A DNA stretch of 43,430 nucleotides from an uncultured Burkholderiales bacterium (GCA_903844385.1 CAIMTJ010000026.1:1-43430), one strand, 5' to 3'; shown: positions 1 through 9,395, counted from the stretch's first letter. Numbers and translations are program-made. The notes: a model not told the origin generated them from the letters alone.

Positions 1-123
1 GCCATCAGTGGCAATTTGTGCCGTTGTACGGGATACCAACAAATCGTCGATGCGGTGATGCATGCCACCCGTCCTTTGGGACTCACCCACACTGGCGGCG
101 AAGGAGTCAACCATGTCAAATGA
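1..123 (+). CDS. [2Fe-2S] subunit of a molybdenum hydroxylase, C-terminal end (partial)
   Basis: Open from the window edge, frame 1, to TGA at 121-123; about 40 residues are visible. The piece contains NLCRCTGY, the CxC half of the second [2Fe-2S] site conserved in small subunits of the xanthine dehydrogenase/CO dehydrogenase family, followed by the usual helix (QQIVDAV). The protein passes electrons from the molybdenum centre to FAD or another acceptor. Its stop overlaps the start of the molybdopterin subunit by 11 bp, so the two are translationally coupled. The other cluster cysteines lie outside the window. Confidence 0.85.
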   Translation, partial: AISGNLCRCTGYQQIVDAVMHATRPLGLTHTGGEGVNHVK

Positions 124-2575
124 ATCCCAAGCCCCCAAGGGCAAAGCCCCGTTTCGCTTCATTGGCAAACACCGCCGTGCAGTCGAGCACAAACGTTTTG
201 TGTTGGGCCAAGGCCATTACGCCGCCGACATCCAGCGCCCGGGCATGCTGCACGTGGCCCTGATATCGAGCCCCTACGCCAGCGCCCACATCTTAAAAAT
301 CGATGCCAGTGAGGCCTTGGCCATGCCAGGCGTGCACGCTGTGCTCACGGGCGACGAGTTGGTGCACAACACCGACCCCACCTTGCCCGGTGTGGACGCG
401 CCGCAGGTCACTCGCTACGCCTTGGCCCATCAAACCGCACGCTACGCGGGCGAGTGGGTGGCGGCCGTCGTGGCCGAGACCCGCGCCTTGGCAGAAGATG
501 CCGCCGAGTTGGTGCAAATTGACTATGAAGTCCTCCCCCACATCGTGGACCCCGAAGCAGCGCTTCAAAGTGGAGCACATTTGGTGCATGAAAAGCATGG
601 CAGCAACGTCATCTTTCACCGCAAATTCGTTTGGGGACCCGTTGACGCCGATTTTGCCCAATGTGAAAACCAGTTGAGCTACCGAGTGCACTGGGCCAGA
701 AGCTCCACGGTGCCCATCGAGACCTTTGCGGTGACGTGTGAGTGGAGTGACGCCACCCGCATCTTGGATGTGTGGGCCTCCATTCAAATGCCCAAGTTCC
801 CGGACCAAGTGGCCAAGGCCTTGAGGTTGCCTGGCAACGATGTGCGCGTGCACTTTGATGTGGATGTGGGCGGCAGCTACGGTGTCAAGCGCGGCTTAAA
901 GCACACCATTTTGGTGGCCTATTTGGCCAAGAAGCTCGCTCGCCCCGTGCGCCTCATTGAAGACCGCATTGAGAACATGCGAGGCGGTGATATGCAAGGG
1001 CCCGACCGCATTTTCGATGTCACGCTGGGGTTTCAAAACAGTGGCGAGATTCGCACCATGAGAATCAAGGCACTCGAGGACATCGGCGCCTATTCGGGCC
1101 GCTCGCCGCTGCAACTGGGCAAACCCGTGGGCGCCATCGTGGGGCCCTATCGCATCAAAAGCGTGGAGTATGACGCAACGGCCGTGCTCACGAACAAGAC
1201 CCCTCAAGAAGCGGTGCGCGGCTTTGGACAAGCACCGACCAATTACGCCTTGGAGACCGGCATCGATTTGGTGGCCAGGCACTTGAACATGCCCGCTGTG
1301 GCCCTTCGAAAACTCAACCTCATCGCCCCGGATGAATTCCCTTACCTCATCCCCTCGGGCACACACTACGACTCGGGCGACTACGAGACGGTGCTCGACA
1401 AGGCACTTAACGAGGCCAAGTTTGAAGAGCTGATCAAAAAGCGCGATCGCTTTAGAGAGAACGGAATTTTAGCCGGCGTGGGTGTCTCCACTTGTCTTGA
1501 GCCTTCAGGCGGGAACTCCTCCTTTGAGCCACTCTTTAATCCTAAAAACCAAACCACCACGTGGATGGATTCTTGCTTGGTCCGGGTCGACCTCTCGGGC
1601 GCAGTCACCGCGCTCATGGGCACCTCCTCATCGGGCCAATCCCACGAAACCATGGTCTCCACCGTGGTGGCAGAAATCTTGGAGCGCGAGCCCGACTCGA
1701 TTCGCGTGATCAAGGCCGACAGCTTGAATGCCCTCCCCTCCAACAGCCCCGTGGGCTCGCGCATGGCCATCATGCTCGGTGGCGCAGCAGCGGGTGCGGC
1801 CAAGAAAATTCGCCACAAATTGCGTTTGATTGCCGCTCACAACTTGAAAGTCCCTGAAGAAGAGCTGGGCTACCGCGATGGAGGCGTGTATCAGCTGAGC
1901 CAACCAGACCACCAGATGTCATGGGACGCACTCGTGGAAATTGCACACCGCAAATACCACTGTTTGCCTGAAGGCATGGAGCCTGGGCTGCAAGAGAAAT
2001 TTGTCTGGGAAGTGCCCACCGGGGGTGAGCTCCCCACGGGTGACGGACGGGTGCAGATGTACCCTTGTCACTCCTTTGAAGCGCACGTGATTTTGGCAAG
2101 CATTGATCCAGGCACTTGCAAGGTGCATATCCACCGCTATGTGGTGGGACACGACTGCGGGGTGATGATCTCCCCCGATGTGGTGCACGGCATGACCTAC
2201 GGCGGGGTGGCGCACGGCTTGGGTGCAGCCCTCATGGAAAAGTTTGCGTTTTCTGAAGACGGACAACTCTTGGCCGGCACCTTCATGGATTACTTGCTCC
2301 CGACATCTCACGAGGTGCCGGAGATCTCCATTGTGGACCACTGCACCCCATCTCCCCTGACCGAGTTTGGTCAAAAGGGCTCGGGAGAAGCCGGCTATTT
2401 GGGCTCGCCTGCAGCCATTGCCAACGCCATCAATGATGCACTGGCACCGATGAAGGCACGCATCAGTGCGCTGCCGATGACGCCTCAAGCCATCTGGCAG
2501 GCATTGGAAGAGGCCAAGGCACAGGCCAGCCCGACCACCGCCAGCACCCAAGCCCAAGCTCAAGCCCATGCTTAA
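113..2575 (+). CDS. Xanthine dehydrogenase-family molybdopterin-binding (large) subunit
   Basis: An 820-residue protein. The start at 113 is chosen because AAGGAG lies about 6 nt upstream and it overlaps the small-subunit stop; the ATG at 62 would add 17 unrelated residues. The N-terminal a/b hammerhead domain begins with RFIGKHRRAVEHKRFVLGQG, typical of CoxL/HcrA-type subunits. The Mo-cofactor domains follow, with a conserved Gly-Glu-Ala-Gly near residue 760 (in QKGSGEAGYLGSP) containing the catalytic glutamate. The family hydroxylates aromatic or heterocyclic carbons or aldehydes using water; the substrate cannot be told from sequence. No FAD (medium) subunit is visible here; it may lie upstream of the window. 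Downstream hydrolase, crotonase, CoxG-like and UbiD genes suggest aromatic acid or CoA-thioester metabolism. Confidence 0.9.
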   Translation: MSNESQAPKGKAPFRFIGKHRRAVEHKRFVLGQGHYAADIQRPGMLHVALISSPYASAHILKIDASEALAMPGVHAVLTGDELVHNTDPTLPGVDAPQVTRYALAHQTARYAGEWVAAVVAETRALAEDAAELVQIDYEVLPHIVDPEAALQSGAHLVHEKHGSNVIFHRKFVWGPVDADFAQCENQLSYRVHWARSSTVPIETFAVTCEWSDATRILDVWASIQMPKFPDQVAKALRLPGNDVRVHFDVDVGGSYGVKRGLKHTILVAYLAKKLARPVRLIEDRIENMRGGDMQGPDRIFDVTLGFQNSGEIRTMRIKALEDIGAYSGRSPLQLGKPVGAIVGPYRIKSVEYDATAVLTNKTPQEAVRGFGQAPTNYALETGIDLVARHLNMPAVALRKLNLIAPDEFPYLIPSGTHYDSGDYETVLDKALNEAKFEELIKKRDRFRENGILAGVGVSTCLEPSGGNSSFEPLFNPKNQTTTWMDSCLVRVDLSGAVTALMGTSSSGQSHETMVSTVVAEILEREPDSIRVIKADSLNALPSNSPVGSRMAIMLGGAAAGAAKKIRHKLRLIAAHNLKVPEEELGYRDGGVYQLSQPDHQMSWDALVEIAHRKYHCLPEGMEPGLQEKFVWEVPTGGELPTGDGRVQMYPCHSFEAHVILASIDPGTCKVHIHRYVVGHDCGVMISPDVVHGMTYGGVAHGLGAALMEKFAFSEDGQLLAGTFMDYLLPTSHEVPEISIVDHCTPSPLTEFGQKGSGEAGYLGSPAAIANAINDALAPMKARISALPMTPQAIWQALEEAKAQASPTTASTQAQAQAHA

Positions 2576-2597
2576 TTTTTGAACCTGCTATTTTTTT

Positions 2598-3449
2598 ATG
2601 ACCACACCAGCACCCCACTTCGTCCAAACTGGATACACCCATGAATCGTTCAACGGGCCAGCCTGCGCCTTGAATGTTCGTCGCTATGGCTTGGCGGGCT
2701 CGCCCAGCGTTCTCATGACGTCTTCGATTTTGGCATCCAGCCAAATGTGGCACGAACAAGCCCTGCTACTGAGCGCTTGTGGCTTTCAAGTCTTGGCCTT
2801 GGACACGCGTGGGCATGGCGACTCCAAGAGCAATGGGGGTGCGTACCACATGAACGATTTGGTGGCCGATAGTGTGAGCGTGCTCGATCATTTTGGGGTG
2901 AACCAAGCCCATTACATCGGTTTATCGCTGGGTGGGATGAGTGGCTTTGGACTGGCCCAGCAGCATGCAAACCGTTTGTTGAGTTTGATCTTGTGCGACT
3001 GCCGCGCCGACATGACTCAAGCCTTCGCCGCCCCCTGGGATGAGCGCATGGCACTGGCCCAACTCCACGGCTGCGAGGCCTTGGCGCGTCCAACCCTGGA
3101 GAGATGGTTTGGTGCTCCCTTTTTGGAGGCAAACCCCAACATCACCGAGCGATTCATCGCTGACATCGCTCGCACCCAGGTCGCGGGCTTTGTGGGCTGC
3201 GCGCACTCAATTCAAACCCTGGATTACCTGGGCGGTGTGGGCTCGATTCATGCGCCGATCACTCTGTTGGTGGGCGCCAATGATGGGCCCTTGCCCGTCG
3301 CCATGGCGTCGATCAAGGAGGCCATCGTGGGCGCGAAGTTGGAGGTCATTGCCGGCGCCGGTCATTTGCCCAACATCGATCAACCCCTTCGATTCAACGC
3401 CGCCATGATGCGGCACTTTTTTCAAAACCCAGCCTGGAGTCTCTCATGA
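2598..3449 (+). CDS. Alpha/beta hydrolase (3-oxoadipate enol-lactonase-like)
   Basis: A 283-residue cytoplasmic protein with the alpha/beta-hydrolase pattern: oxyanion segment MTSSILASSQMWHEQ, LDTRGHGDS strand, nucleophile elbow GLSLGGMSG (serine near residue 115) and a C-terminal GAGHLPNIDQP carrying the catalytic histidine. The order and spacing resemble PcaD-type enol-lactonases, but the family also includes other C-C and ester hydrolases. It lies 22 bp after the molybdopterin subunit and its stop overlaps the next gene (ATGA at 3446), so it belongs to the same operon. No strong ribosome binding site precedes the ATG. A role in hydrolysing a lactone or ring-cleavage product is inferred. 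Confidence 0.8.
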   Translation: MTTPAPHFVQTGYTHESFNGPACALNVRRYGLAGSPSVLMTSSILASSQMWHEQALLLSACGFQVLALDTRGHGDSKSNGGAYHMNDLVADSVSVLDHFGVNQAHYIGLSLGGMSGFGLAQQHANRLLSLILCDCRADMTQAFAAPWDERMALAQLHGCEALARPTLERWFGAPFLEANPNITERFIADIARTQVAGFVGCAHSIQTLDYLGGVGSIHAPITLLVGANDGPLPVAMASIKEAIVGAKLEVIAGAGHLPNIDQPLRFNAAMMRHFFQNPAWSLS

Positions 3450-4177
3450 GCGAACAATTGATCATCGAACAAGACGGTCGTTTACTAAAAATCAAATTCA
3501 ACCGCACCCCCGACAACGGCGTGTCTGACAGCATGGCCGCGGCGTTGTCCGAAGCCGTCTTGAATGCCCATGACACATCCGATGCGGTGCTTCTCTCCAG
3601 TGTCGGACCCGACTTTTGCACGGGGCGTGTCAGAGATGCCGCCTTCCCGCCCTCCCCCGAGGCCTATACACGCCGCGATGAATACGACTCGATTTTCAAC
3701 TGCTACAAGGCCTTGCGTTCTTGCAAAGTGCCCGTGGTGGGAATGCTGCGCGGGCGAGTGATGGGCTTTGGAACGGCCATTGCAGCGCTGTGCGATGTGG
3801 CCATTGCGTCGGACCAAACCACCTTCAATATTCCTGAGATCGCCCACAACGTCATGCCCACCATGGTGATGTCTGCCCTTTACGACCGCATGAGCCGAAA
3901 CGCCATTTTGTGGATGGCCTACTCCACTGACTTCATTGGTGCTCAGCAGGCCATGACCTTTGGCATCATCAACCAAGTCGTGAAAGACGCCGAGCTCGAG
4001 TCTGAGGTCAAGCGCTTTTGCGACACCTTGCTCTCACGCCCTAGACCCGCGATTTTGGGACTCAAAGAATATTTGCGCGTGGCCCCACGCATGGACGAGC
4101 AAGGTGCCATTGATTACGCTCGAAGCCTGCACTCCATGGTCAACACTGCCGCAGAGATGAAGAAAAAAGCGCATTGA
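3446..4177 (+). CDS. Enoyl-CoA hydratase/isomerase family protein (crotonase)
   Basis: A 243-residue crotonase-fold protein. The two oxyanion-hole segments are visible as SSVGPDFCTGRV (about residues 51-62) and RGRVMGFGTAIAALCDVAIAS (about 101-121), followed by FNIPEIAHNVMPTM, where family members carry a catalytic acid. Members hydrate, isomerise or cleave acyl-CoA thioesters in the cytoplasm. The start overlaps the preceding hydrolase stop by four bases (ATGA) with GGAG just upstream. Its place in the operon suggests a beta-oxidation-like step on a CoA thioester from the pathway. The FCTGRV loop departs from the more common FxAGxD, so substrate prediction is unsafe. Confidence 0.85.
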   Translation: MSEQLIIEQDGRLLKIKFNRTPDNGVSDSMAAALSEAVLNAHDTSDAVLLSSVGPDFCTGRVRDAAFPPSPEAYTRRDEYDSIFNCYKALRSCKVPVVGMLRGRVMGFGTAIAALCDVAIASDQTTFNIPEIAHNVMPTMVMSALYDRMSRNAILWMAYSTDFIGAQQAMTFGIINQVVKDAELESEVKRFCDTLLSRPRPAILGLKEYLRVAPRMDEQGAIDYARSLHSMVNTAAEMKKKAH

Positions 4178-4253
4178 TGCCCAACTGCAGGCCCTCACGG
4201 GTGCGTATTGCATTCGTTCACTGACCCCCCCTTTATTTAGAGAGACACCGCAC

Positions 4254-4970
4254 ATGGAAATCATTGGCACACAACTCATCGCTGCACCTCGTGAAGCGGT
4301 TTGGCTCGCCCTCAACGATCCACTGATCTTAAAGAACTGCCTGCCTGGCTGTGAGTCGGTGGAGAAGTTGAGCAATGAAGAGTTCAAAGTCATCATCAAG
4401 ACCGCCATTGGACCACTCAGAGCGCGCTTTCAAGGCTCTCTCATCATGACCGAGTCGCACCCACCCGAGTCTTGCGTGATGAACTTCGAGGGTCAAGGCG
4501 GCGCGGTGGGGTTTGGCAAAGGCACCTCCAGCGTGAGCTTGGAATCGGTGCCCGAGGGAACCCAGTTGTCCTACAACGCCAAGGCACAAATTGGTGGCAA
4601 ATTGGCCCAAGTGGGCTCTCGCTTGATCGATAGCGTTGCGAAAAAAATGACCGATGATTTTTTCAAAGCCTTCAAAGCACAACTGCAAGCCCCCTTGGCC
4701 GAGCCAGCGGGCAAGACTGCACTGCCAGCCCCAAGCCTCACACCGACTGCAAGTCACACGGTGAGTCTCAGCACCGAAGTGGCCCATGCCAGTGTTGGGA
4801 ACATTGGGAATGTTGCCACCAACACGCACAGCGCTGCGAGCCCAGCGGCAAACGCCGCTGCCCACTCGTCCTCCAACGAAGAGCGCGCCCACATGGTGCC
4901 TGCGTGGTGGATGGCGCCGGCTTGCATCTTGGGTGCAGCCATCGCGATTGCAGCGCGCTGGATCAATTGA
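4254..4970 (+). CDS. CoxG-like SRPBCC-domain protein with C-terminal membrane anchor
   Basis: A 238-residue protein. Residues 1 to about 150 form a SRPBCC/CoxG domain (EIIGTQLIAAPREAVWLALN, then a CLPGCESVE segment). A 50-residue Ala/Ser/Thr-rich linker and a hydrophobic C-terminal segment (WWMAPACILGAAIAIAARW) follow, predicting a single-pass tail anchor. In CO dehydrogenase clusters CoxG is thought to recruit the molybdenum hydroxylase to the inner membrane. The molybdopterin subunit three genes upstream supports the same role here. An AGAGAGA ribosome site precedes the ATG. The intergenic gap of 76 bp shows no obvious terminator. Confidence 0.85.
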   Translation: MEIIGTQLIAAPREAVWLALNDPLILKNCLPGCESVEKLSNEEFKVIIKTAIGPLRARFQGSLIMTESHPPESCVMNFEGQGGAVGFGKGTSSVSLESVPEGTQLSYNAKAQIGGKLAQVGSRLIDSVAKKMTDDFFKAFKAQLQAPLAEPAGKTALPAPSLTPTASHTVSLSTEVAHASVGNIGNVATNTHSAASPAANAAAHSSSNEERAHMVPAWWMAPACILGAAIAIAARWIN

Positions 4971-5063
4971 ATGGACACGTCAAAAAATGGTTTTAAATTC
5001 TGATGACCTGACGCGACATTGATCCAACTTTTTGAACGGCCGACAAGGTGAGGAGACACTTCA

Positions 5064-6098
5064 ATGAAAAAAAATACCGAAATCACAATCACACATAAGC
5101 GCGTGACTCTCAAAAAGTTGGCGGGCTGGACGGCGGCAGCGGGGGCGCTTTGGTCGAGTCACTCGACAACCCTGTGGGCCCAATCCCTGGGATCCTCCAG
5201 TGGAAAAGTCGTGAAACTCATGGTGGGGTTTCCGGCCGGTCAAGCCACCGATTTGGTCTCTCGGGTCATGGCTGAGAAACTGAGCAGTTTCACCGGTGAC
5301 AATTTCATCATTGACAACCGCCCTGGGCAAGGCGGCAGTTTGGCCTTGTCGGTGCTTGCCAAGTCGCCCCCCAATGGGAGCGTGATGATGATGGCCCACA
5401 TGTCGGCCCTGGAGACCAACCCCCATGTCTACAACTCGGTCGCTTACGACACCTTGAAGGATTTTGAGGCTGTTGGGTTGCTGGGAGACTTGCCTTTTGT
5501 GCTGGTGGTCAATCCAAGCTTGCCGATTCAAAACTTCAAAGATTTCGTGCAATACGCCAAGGCCAATCCCGACAAACTCAACAACGCCTCGTCAGGCAAC
5601 GGCACGGTATCGCACTTGGCCATGGAGGAGCTCAAGCACCGCATGGGCCTCAAAATCACCCACATCCCTTATAAGGGCAGTGTGGCCGGCCTCACCGATG
5701 TGATCTCTGGCAATGTCTCGATGGCGCTCGAGACCGCCTCGGCGGTTCGTCCCCATGTGGAGTCGGGCAGACTCAGGGCCATTGCCAGTGGAGCGGCCAA
5801 GCGATTGGGGGGAGTTTTTGCAAGTGTGCCCAGTTTCAAAGAGCATGGCATGGGAGACTTCACTGCAGTCACCTGGCTCATGCTCTTGGTGCCAACGGGC
5901 ACACCCAAGTCATTGATTCAGTCCACTTTCACGGCCATGAACACGATCGCCACCAAGCCCGAGGTCGAAGACAAGTTGATCTCGCTGGGACTACAACCGA
6001 GGTTCAGCAACTCTCCCGAAGAAGCCCAAGCCTACTTGCGCAGTGAATATGCCTATTGGGGCGATGTGGTCAAGCGCAGCAATATCGAAAAAGAATAA
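5064..6098 (+). CDS. Bug-family (TctC) periplasmic solute-binding receptor
   Basis: A 344-residue tripartite tricarboxylate transporter receptor. The N-terminus (KRVTLKKLAGWTAAAGALWSS...WAQS) is a long, Lys/Arg-started export signal that could be Sec or Tat. The mature part shows Bug hallmarks: VGFPAGQATDLVSRVMAEKL, a DNRPGQGGSLA loop, and IPYKGSVAGLTDVISGNVSMALE. GAGGAGA sits about 7 nt before the ATG. Bug proteins bind carboxylates or aromatic acids in the periplasm. No TctA/TctB membrane partners are encoded nearby, as is common for orphan Bug genes in this order. It probably delivers or senses the substrate of the surrounding operon. Confidence 0.9.
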   Translation: MKKNTEITITHKRVTLKKLAGWTAAAGALWSSHSTTLWAQSLGSSSGKVVKLMVGFPAGQATDLVSRVMAEKLSSFTGDNFIIDNRPGQGGSLALSVLAKSPPNGSVMMMAHMSALETNPHVYNSVAYDTLKDFEAVGLLGDLPFVLVVNPSLPIQNFKDFVQYAKANPDKLNNASSGNGTVSHLAMEELKHRMGLKITHIPYKGSVAGLTDVISGNVSMALETASAVRPHVESGRLRAIASGAAKRLGGVFASVPSFKEHGMGDFTAVTWLMLLVPTGTPKSLIQSTFTAMNTIATKPEVEDKLISLGLQPRFSNSPEEAQAYLRSEYAYWGDVVKRSNIEKE

Positions 6099-6113
6099 AG
6101 AGACACGCCCACC

Positions 6114-7424
6114 ATGAACAACTCCTCACTCGTTCGACCAGAGTCCATTGCCAAGCTTGGGGCAGTGCTGTTGGGGCATCCCCCATTCACCACATTCAAG
6201 CCAATGGCTCAACCCAGCAAACCAACATGGCGTCTCTCCAGTCTCTGCGCTGCAGTGCTGTGCACGTTCATGGGCTCTCTTCAAGCCCAAAGCGTTGCGC
6301 CTGGACCCAATCCATCTTCTGCGCCGTCCTCTGCGCCATCGACTGTGCCCTCAGCAACGACCTCAACAGCGACCTCACCCGCCGCCAGTGCCGCGGCGTC
6401 GCCATCCCCAGGCAATGCCACCCAACCCGCTGGTGCTCAGGCGAGCCTCACCAGTGCCGATTCACCCTTGCTCTACGACAAGGCGGACCGCGCAGACAAA
6501 CTCCTAGCAGCGGCCAAACAAGAGGGCACGCTCACCATCTATACCGCGTTTCGCCCCCAGGACATGCCCACCTTGATCGCCGCCTTTGAAGCCAAAACCG
6601 GCATCAAGGTGAAGTTCTGGAGGTCGGGCAGCGACAATGTGGTGCAACGCATTGTGCGCGAGTCGGGCTCCAAACACCAAGAGGTTGACCTCATCATGAC
6701 GCCGGCAAGCGAGATGCTGGCGCTCGAGCGCGAGCACTTGCTCCAAGCCGTTTATAGCCCCCATGTGAAAGATCTGATCGCTCAAGCCCAGGTGAGCTCG
6801 CGCCGCTCGAGCAACATGATCATGAATGTGGTCGTGCAGACCTACAACACCAATGTGTTCAAGAAGGAAAATTTACCCAAGACTTTTCAAGACTTGAAGG
6901 ACGCGAGATTCAAAAATAATTTGGGCATTGAGGCCAAGGCAGAGGAATGGTTCAGCAAAGTGGTCCTCACCATGGGCGAGGACAAGGGGCTTGCCCTGTT
7001 CAAAGAGATTGCCCAAAAAAATGGCCTCCCACCTCGCCTAGGGGTCTCACTGCTGCACAACTTGGTGATCGCGGGCGAAGTCCCCATTGCCCTCACCGAT
7101 TACATCGATTTACCCGAAAAAGACAAACGTGCTGGCAAACCCGTGGACTGGTTTGCGCTGGACCCAGTGGTGGCGCAGGGCTTTTCGATTGCCGTGGCAC
7201 AGCACGCCAATCACCCCAACGCGGCCCTGCTCTTTTACGACCATTTGCTCTCCCCAGAGACACAAAAACTGTTTGCCTCGTTGGGCTACTACCCCACCAG
7301 CACCAAGGTCGCGAACCCCTATGCGGACCTCAAAATCAACGTGATCGACCCCGTCTACGCCGCCGACAATTTTGGCAAGTGGACCAAACTTTTTGAGCAA
7401 AACGTGACCAAAGTGAGCAAGTGA
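6114..7424 (+). CDS. Extracellular solute-binding protein (ABC-type, iron/polyamine-binding-like)
   Basis: A 436-residue protein as drawn. An internal ATG at 6204 begins a canonical Sec signal (MAQPSKPTWRL..SLCAAVLCTFMGSLQAQS) and may be the true start (406 residues); the ATG at 6114 sits 15 bp after the previous stop. After the signal comes a roughly 50-residue Ala/Pro/Ser/Thr linker and then a periplasmic-binding-protein fold starting ADKLLAAAKQEGTLTIYTAF and continuing with FEAKTGIKVKFWRSGSDNVVQRI. This start resembles FbpA/PotD-like type 2 binding proteins. No ABC permease or ATPase is encoded in the window. The low-complexity linker is unusual and could tether the domain away from the membrane or wall. 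Confidence 0.8.
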   Translation: MNNSSLVRPESIAKLGAVLLGHPPFTTFKPMAQPSKPTWRLSSLCAAVLCTFMGSLQAQSVAPGPNPSSAPSSAPSTVPSATTSTATSPAASAAASPSPGNATQPAGAQASLTSADSPLLYDKADRADKLLAAAKQEGTLTIYTAFRPQDMPTLIAAFEAKTGIKVKFWRSGSDNVVQRIVRESGSKHQEVDLIMTPASEMLALEREHLLQAVYSPHVKDLIAQAQVSSRRSSNMIMNVVVQTYNTNVFKKENLPKTFQDLKDARFKNNLGIEAKAEEWFSKVVLTMGEDKGLALFKEIAQKNGLPPRLGVSLLHNLVIAGEVPIALTDYIDLPEKDKRAGKPVDWFALDPVVAQGFSIAVAQHANHPNAALLFYDHLLSPETQKLFASLGYYPTSTKVANPYADLKINVIDPVYAADNFGKWTKLFEQNVTKVSK

Positions 7425-7518
7425 AGTTGGCCGCGCCAATGGTCCACTTGCCCACCTGTTCACTGTTGCCCTTGATCACTTCACCTTTTTAGCTTTCACT
7501 CTCCCCCAGGACCCTTCC

Positions 7519-9369
7519 ATGAAAAAAACCACGACCAGCCATTCTGTCAAATCGGCCGCATCCAAGAAAACGAACCCACCGAAGACATCGAGCAAAGCCA
7601 GTCCTGCAAGATCAAGTGTGGCCGCCAGCGCCAAAGCACTGCCTTCCTACACCCGTGACGAGCGCGCTCGTGGCTACCCCGATTTGCACGACCATTTGGC
7701 CGCTTTGGACAAAGCCGGTCTTTTGATCACGGTGGATCGCAAAATCAACAAAGACACCGAGATGCACCCCTTGGTGAGATGGCAATTCAGGGGCGGCATT
7801 GCCGAGCCCGATCGCAAAGCATTTTTGTTCAACAACATCACCGACAGCAAAGGTCGTAAGTTTGACATTCCCGTGGCCGTGGGGGTTTTGGCGGCCAACC
7901 GAGAAATCTACAGCATTGGCATGGGCTGCAAGATTGAGGACATTGGCAAGACTTGGAACCATGCCATTGCACACCCCATCAAACCCATGGAAGTCCAAGA
8001 CGCCCCTTGCCAAGAGATTGTCTACACCGGCAAAGACCTCTTGAAACCCGGCCAGGGCTTGGACGGCATTCCCGTGCCCATCTCCTCACCCGGTTGGGAC
8101 AACGCGCCCTACACCACGTTGTCTCAGTACATCAGCAAGGATCCGGAAACTGGGATCCAGAACATGGGGGTTTACCGCGGGCAAGTCAAGTCCCCCACGC
8201 GACTTGGCATGAACCCTTCCCTAGAGAACCAACCTGGCATCTACACCCACTGGGAGAAATACAAAGCCAAGGGTCAAAAGCTGCCTGCAGCCGTGGTGCT
8301 CGGTTGCCCTGCGAGTGTGGCCTTCACGTCGGTGCAAAAACTCTCTGAAGACACGGATGAGTTTGACGTGGCGGGTGGCTTGGTGGGTGCTCCCATTCAA
8401 GTCGTGAGATGCAAAACGGTGGACCTCTTGGTGCCCGCCGACGCCGAGGTGGTGATCGAAGGCTTCATTTCAACCGAATGGCTCGAACCCGAAGCGCCCT
8501 TTGGCGAGTCGCATGGGCACGTGAATTTGCAAGAATTCAACGCTTACATGGAAGTCACCGCCATCACCCGCAAAAAGAAGGCCATTCTCACCTCCATCAT
8601 CTCTCAAGTCACCCCCTCCGAGTCGAGTCTCATCAAGCGCGTGGCCTTGGAGCCCGTGTTTTTGAATCACTTGAAGCGCAACATGGGCATCAAAGGTGTC
8701 AAGCGCGTGAGCATGCACGAGCCATTGACCAATTTAAGAAAAGTGATCGCCGTGATTGTGGAGCGAAATACTCCCCCCACTGAAGTGTGGCGTGCGCTGT
8801 ATGGAGCGTCCTCACTGTTGCGCTCGGGCGGCAAGTTCGTCATCGCCATCAATGACGACATCGATCCAGACAACGCCGATGCGCTTCTTTGGGCGATGAG
8901 CTACAGAGCGAACTTTGCGCTTGACCTTCAAATCATCCATCACCGAGACCCTGGACACGGGCCCAGGAGTGAGAGAAACCATGGCGAGGATTCGGCCATG
9001 CTCATTGATGCGACCCTCAAAGACGACTTCCCACCCATTGCGTTGCCCAAGCAAGAATACATGGAAAACGCCAAAAAGATTTGGGAGGAGTTGAAGTTGC
9101 CACCCCTGCGCCCAGAGGCCCCTTGGTTTGGTTATTCACTGGGCGACTGGAGCGAGAGAAATGCCCTCATGGCCGAGCGTGCGGTCAAGAGTGACTATTT
9201 CATCACCGGTGAAGAAATTGCCAAGCAACGCCGCAAAGACTTGCCCATGAACACCGAGATCAAGCGCCACATCGAAGAGACTTTCCTCAATGCTCTAAAG
9301 GGCAGCAAGTCCAAGTCCAAGTCGAATTCCACGGCCAAGACACTCAAAAGCAGCAAAGCCAAAAAATAA
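7519..9369 (+). CDS. UbiD-family (prenylated FMN-dependent) decarboxylase
   Basis: A 616-residue protein with clear UbiD-family sequence: a GCKIEDIGKTWNHAI segment, QNMGVYRGQVKSPTRLGMN, and the core EWLEPEAPFGESHGHV around residue 325, where family members carry the Glu/Arg residues of the active site. These enzymes reversibly decarboxylate aromatic or alpha,beta-unsaturated acids using prenyl-FMN made by UbiX, which is not in this window. Both ends are odd. The first about 45 residues are Lys/Ser/Thr/Ala-rich, and the last about 20 are Lys/Ser repeats; both lie outside the catalytic core. AGGA lies about 8 nt before the ATG. As the last gene of the cluster it likely removes or adds a carboxylate on the pathway substrate. 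Confidence 0.9.
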   Translation: MKKTTTSHSVKSAASKKTNPPKTSSKASPARSSVAASAKALPSYTRDERARGYPDLHDHLAALDKAGLLITVDRKINKDTEMHPLVRWQFRGGIAEPDRKAFLFNNITDSKGRKFDIPVAVGVLAANREIYSIGMGCKIEDIGKTWNHAIAHPIKPMEVQDAPCQEIVYTGKDLLKPGQGLDGIPVPISSPGWDNAPYTTLSQYISKDPETGIQNMGVYRGQVKSPTRLGMNPSLENQPGIYTHWEKYKAKGQKLPAAVVLGCPASVAFTSVQKLSEDTDEFDVAGGLVGAPIQVVRCKTVDLLVPADAEVVIEGFISTEWLEPEAPFGESHGHVNLQEFNAYMEVTAITRKKKAILTSIISQVTPSESSLIKRVALEPVFLNHLKRNMGIKGVKRVSMHEPLTNLRKVIAVIVERNTPPTEVWRALYGASSLLRSGGKFVIAINDDIDPDNADALLWAMSYRANFALDLQIIHHRDPGHGPRSERNHGEDSAMLIDATLKDDFPPIALPKQEYMENAKKIWEELKLPPLRPEAPWFGYSLGDWSERNALMAERAVKSDYFITGEEIAKQRRKDLPMNTEIKRHIEETFLNALKGSKSKSKSNSTAKTLKSSKAKK

Positions 9370-9395
9370 GCTTGCCACTCGATGCAGACGACTGC

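Noticed and set aside
62-112. Longer start for the molybdopterin subunit
   Set aside because: It would overlap the small subunit by 62 bp; ATG 113 has a strong ribosome site and begins a normal N-terminus.
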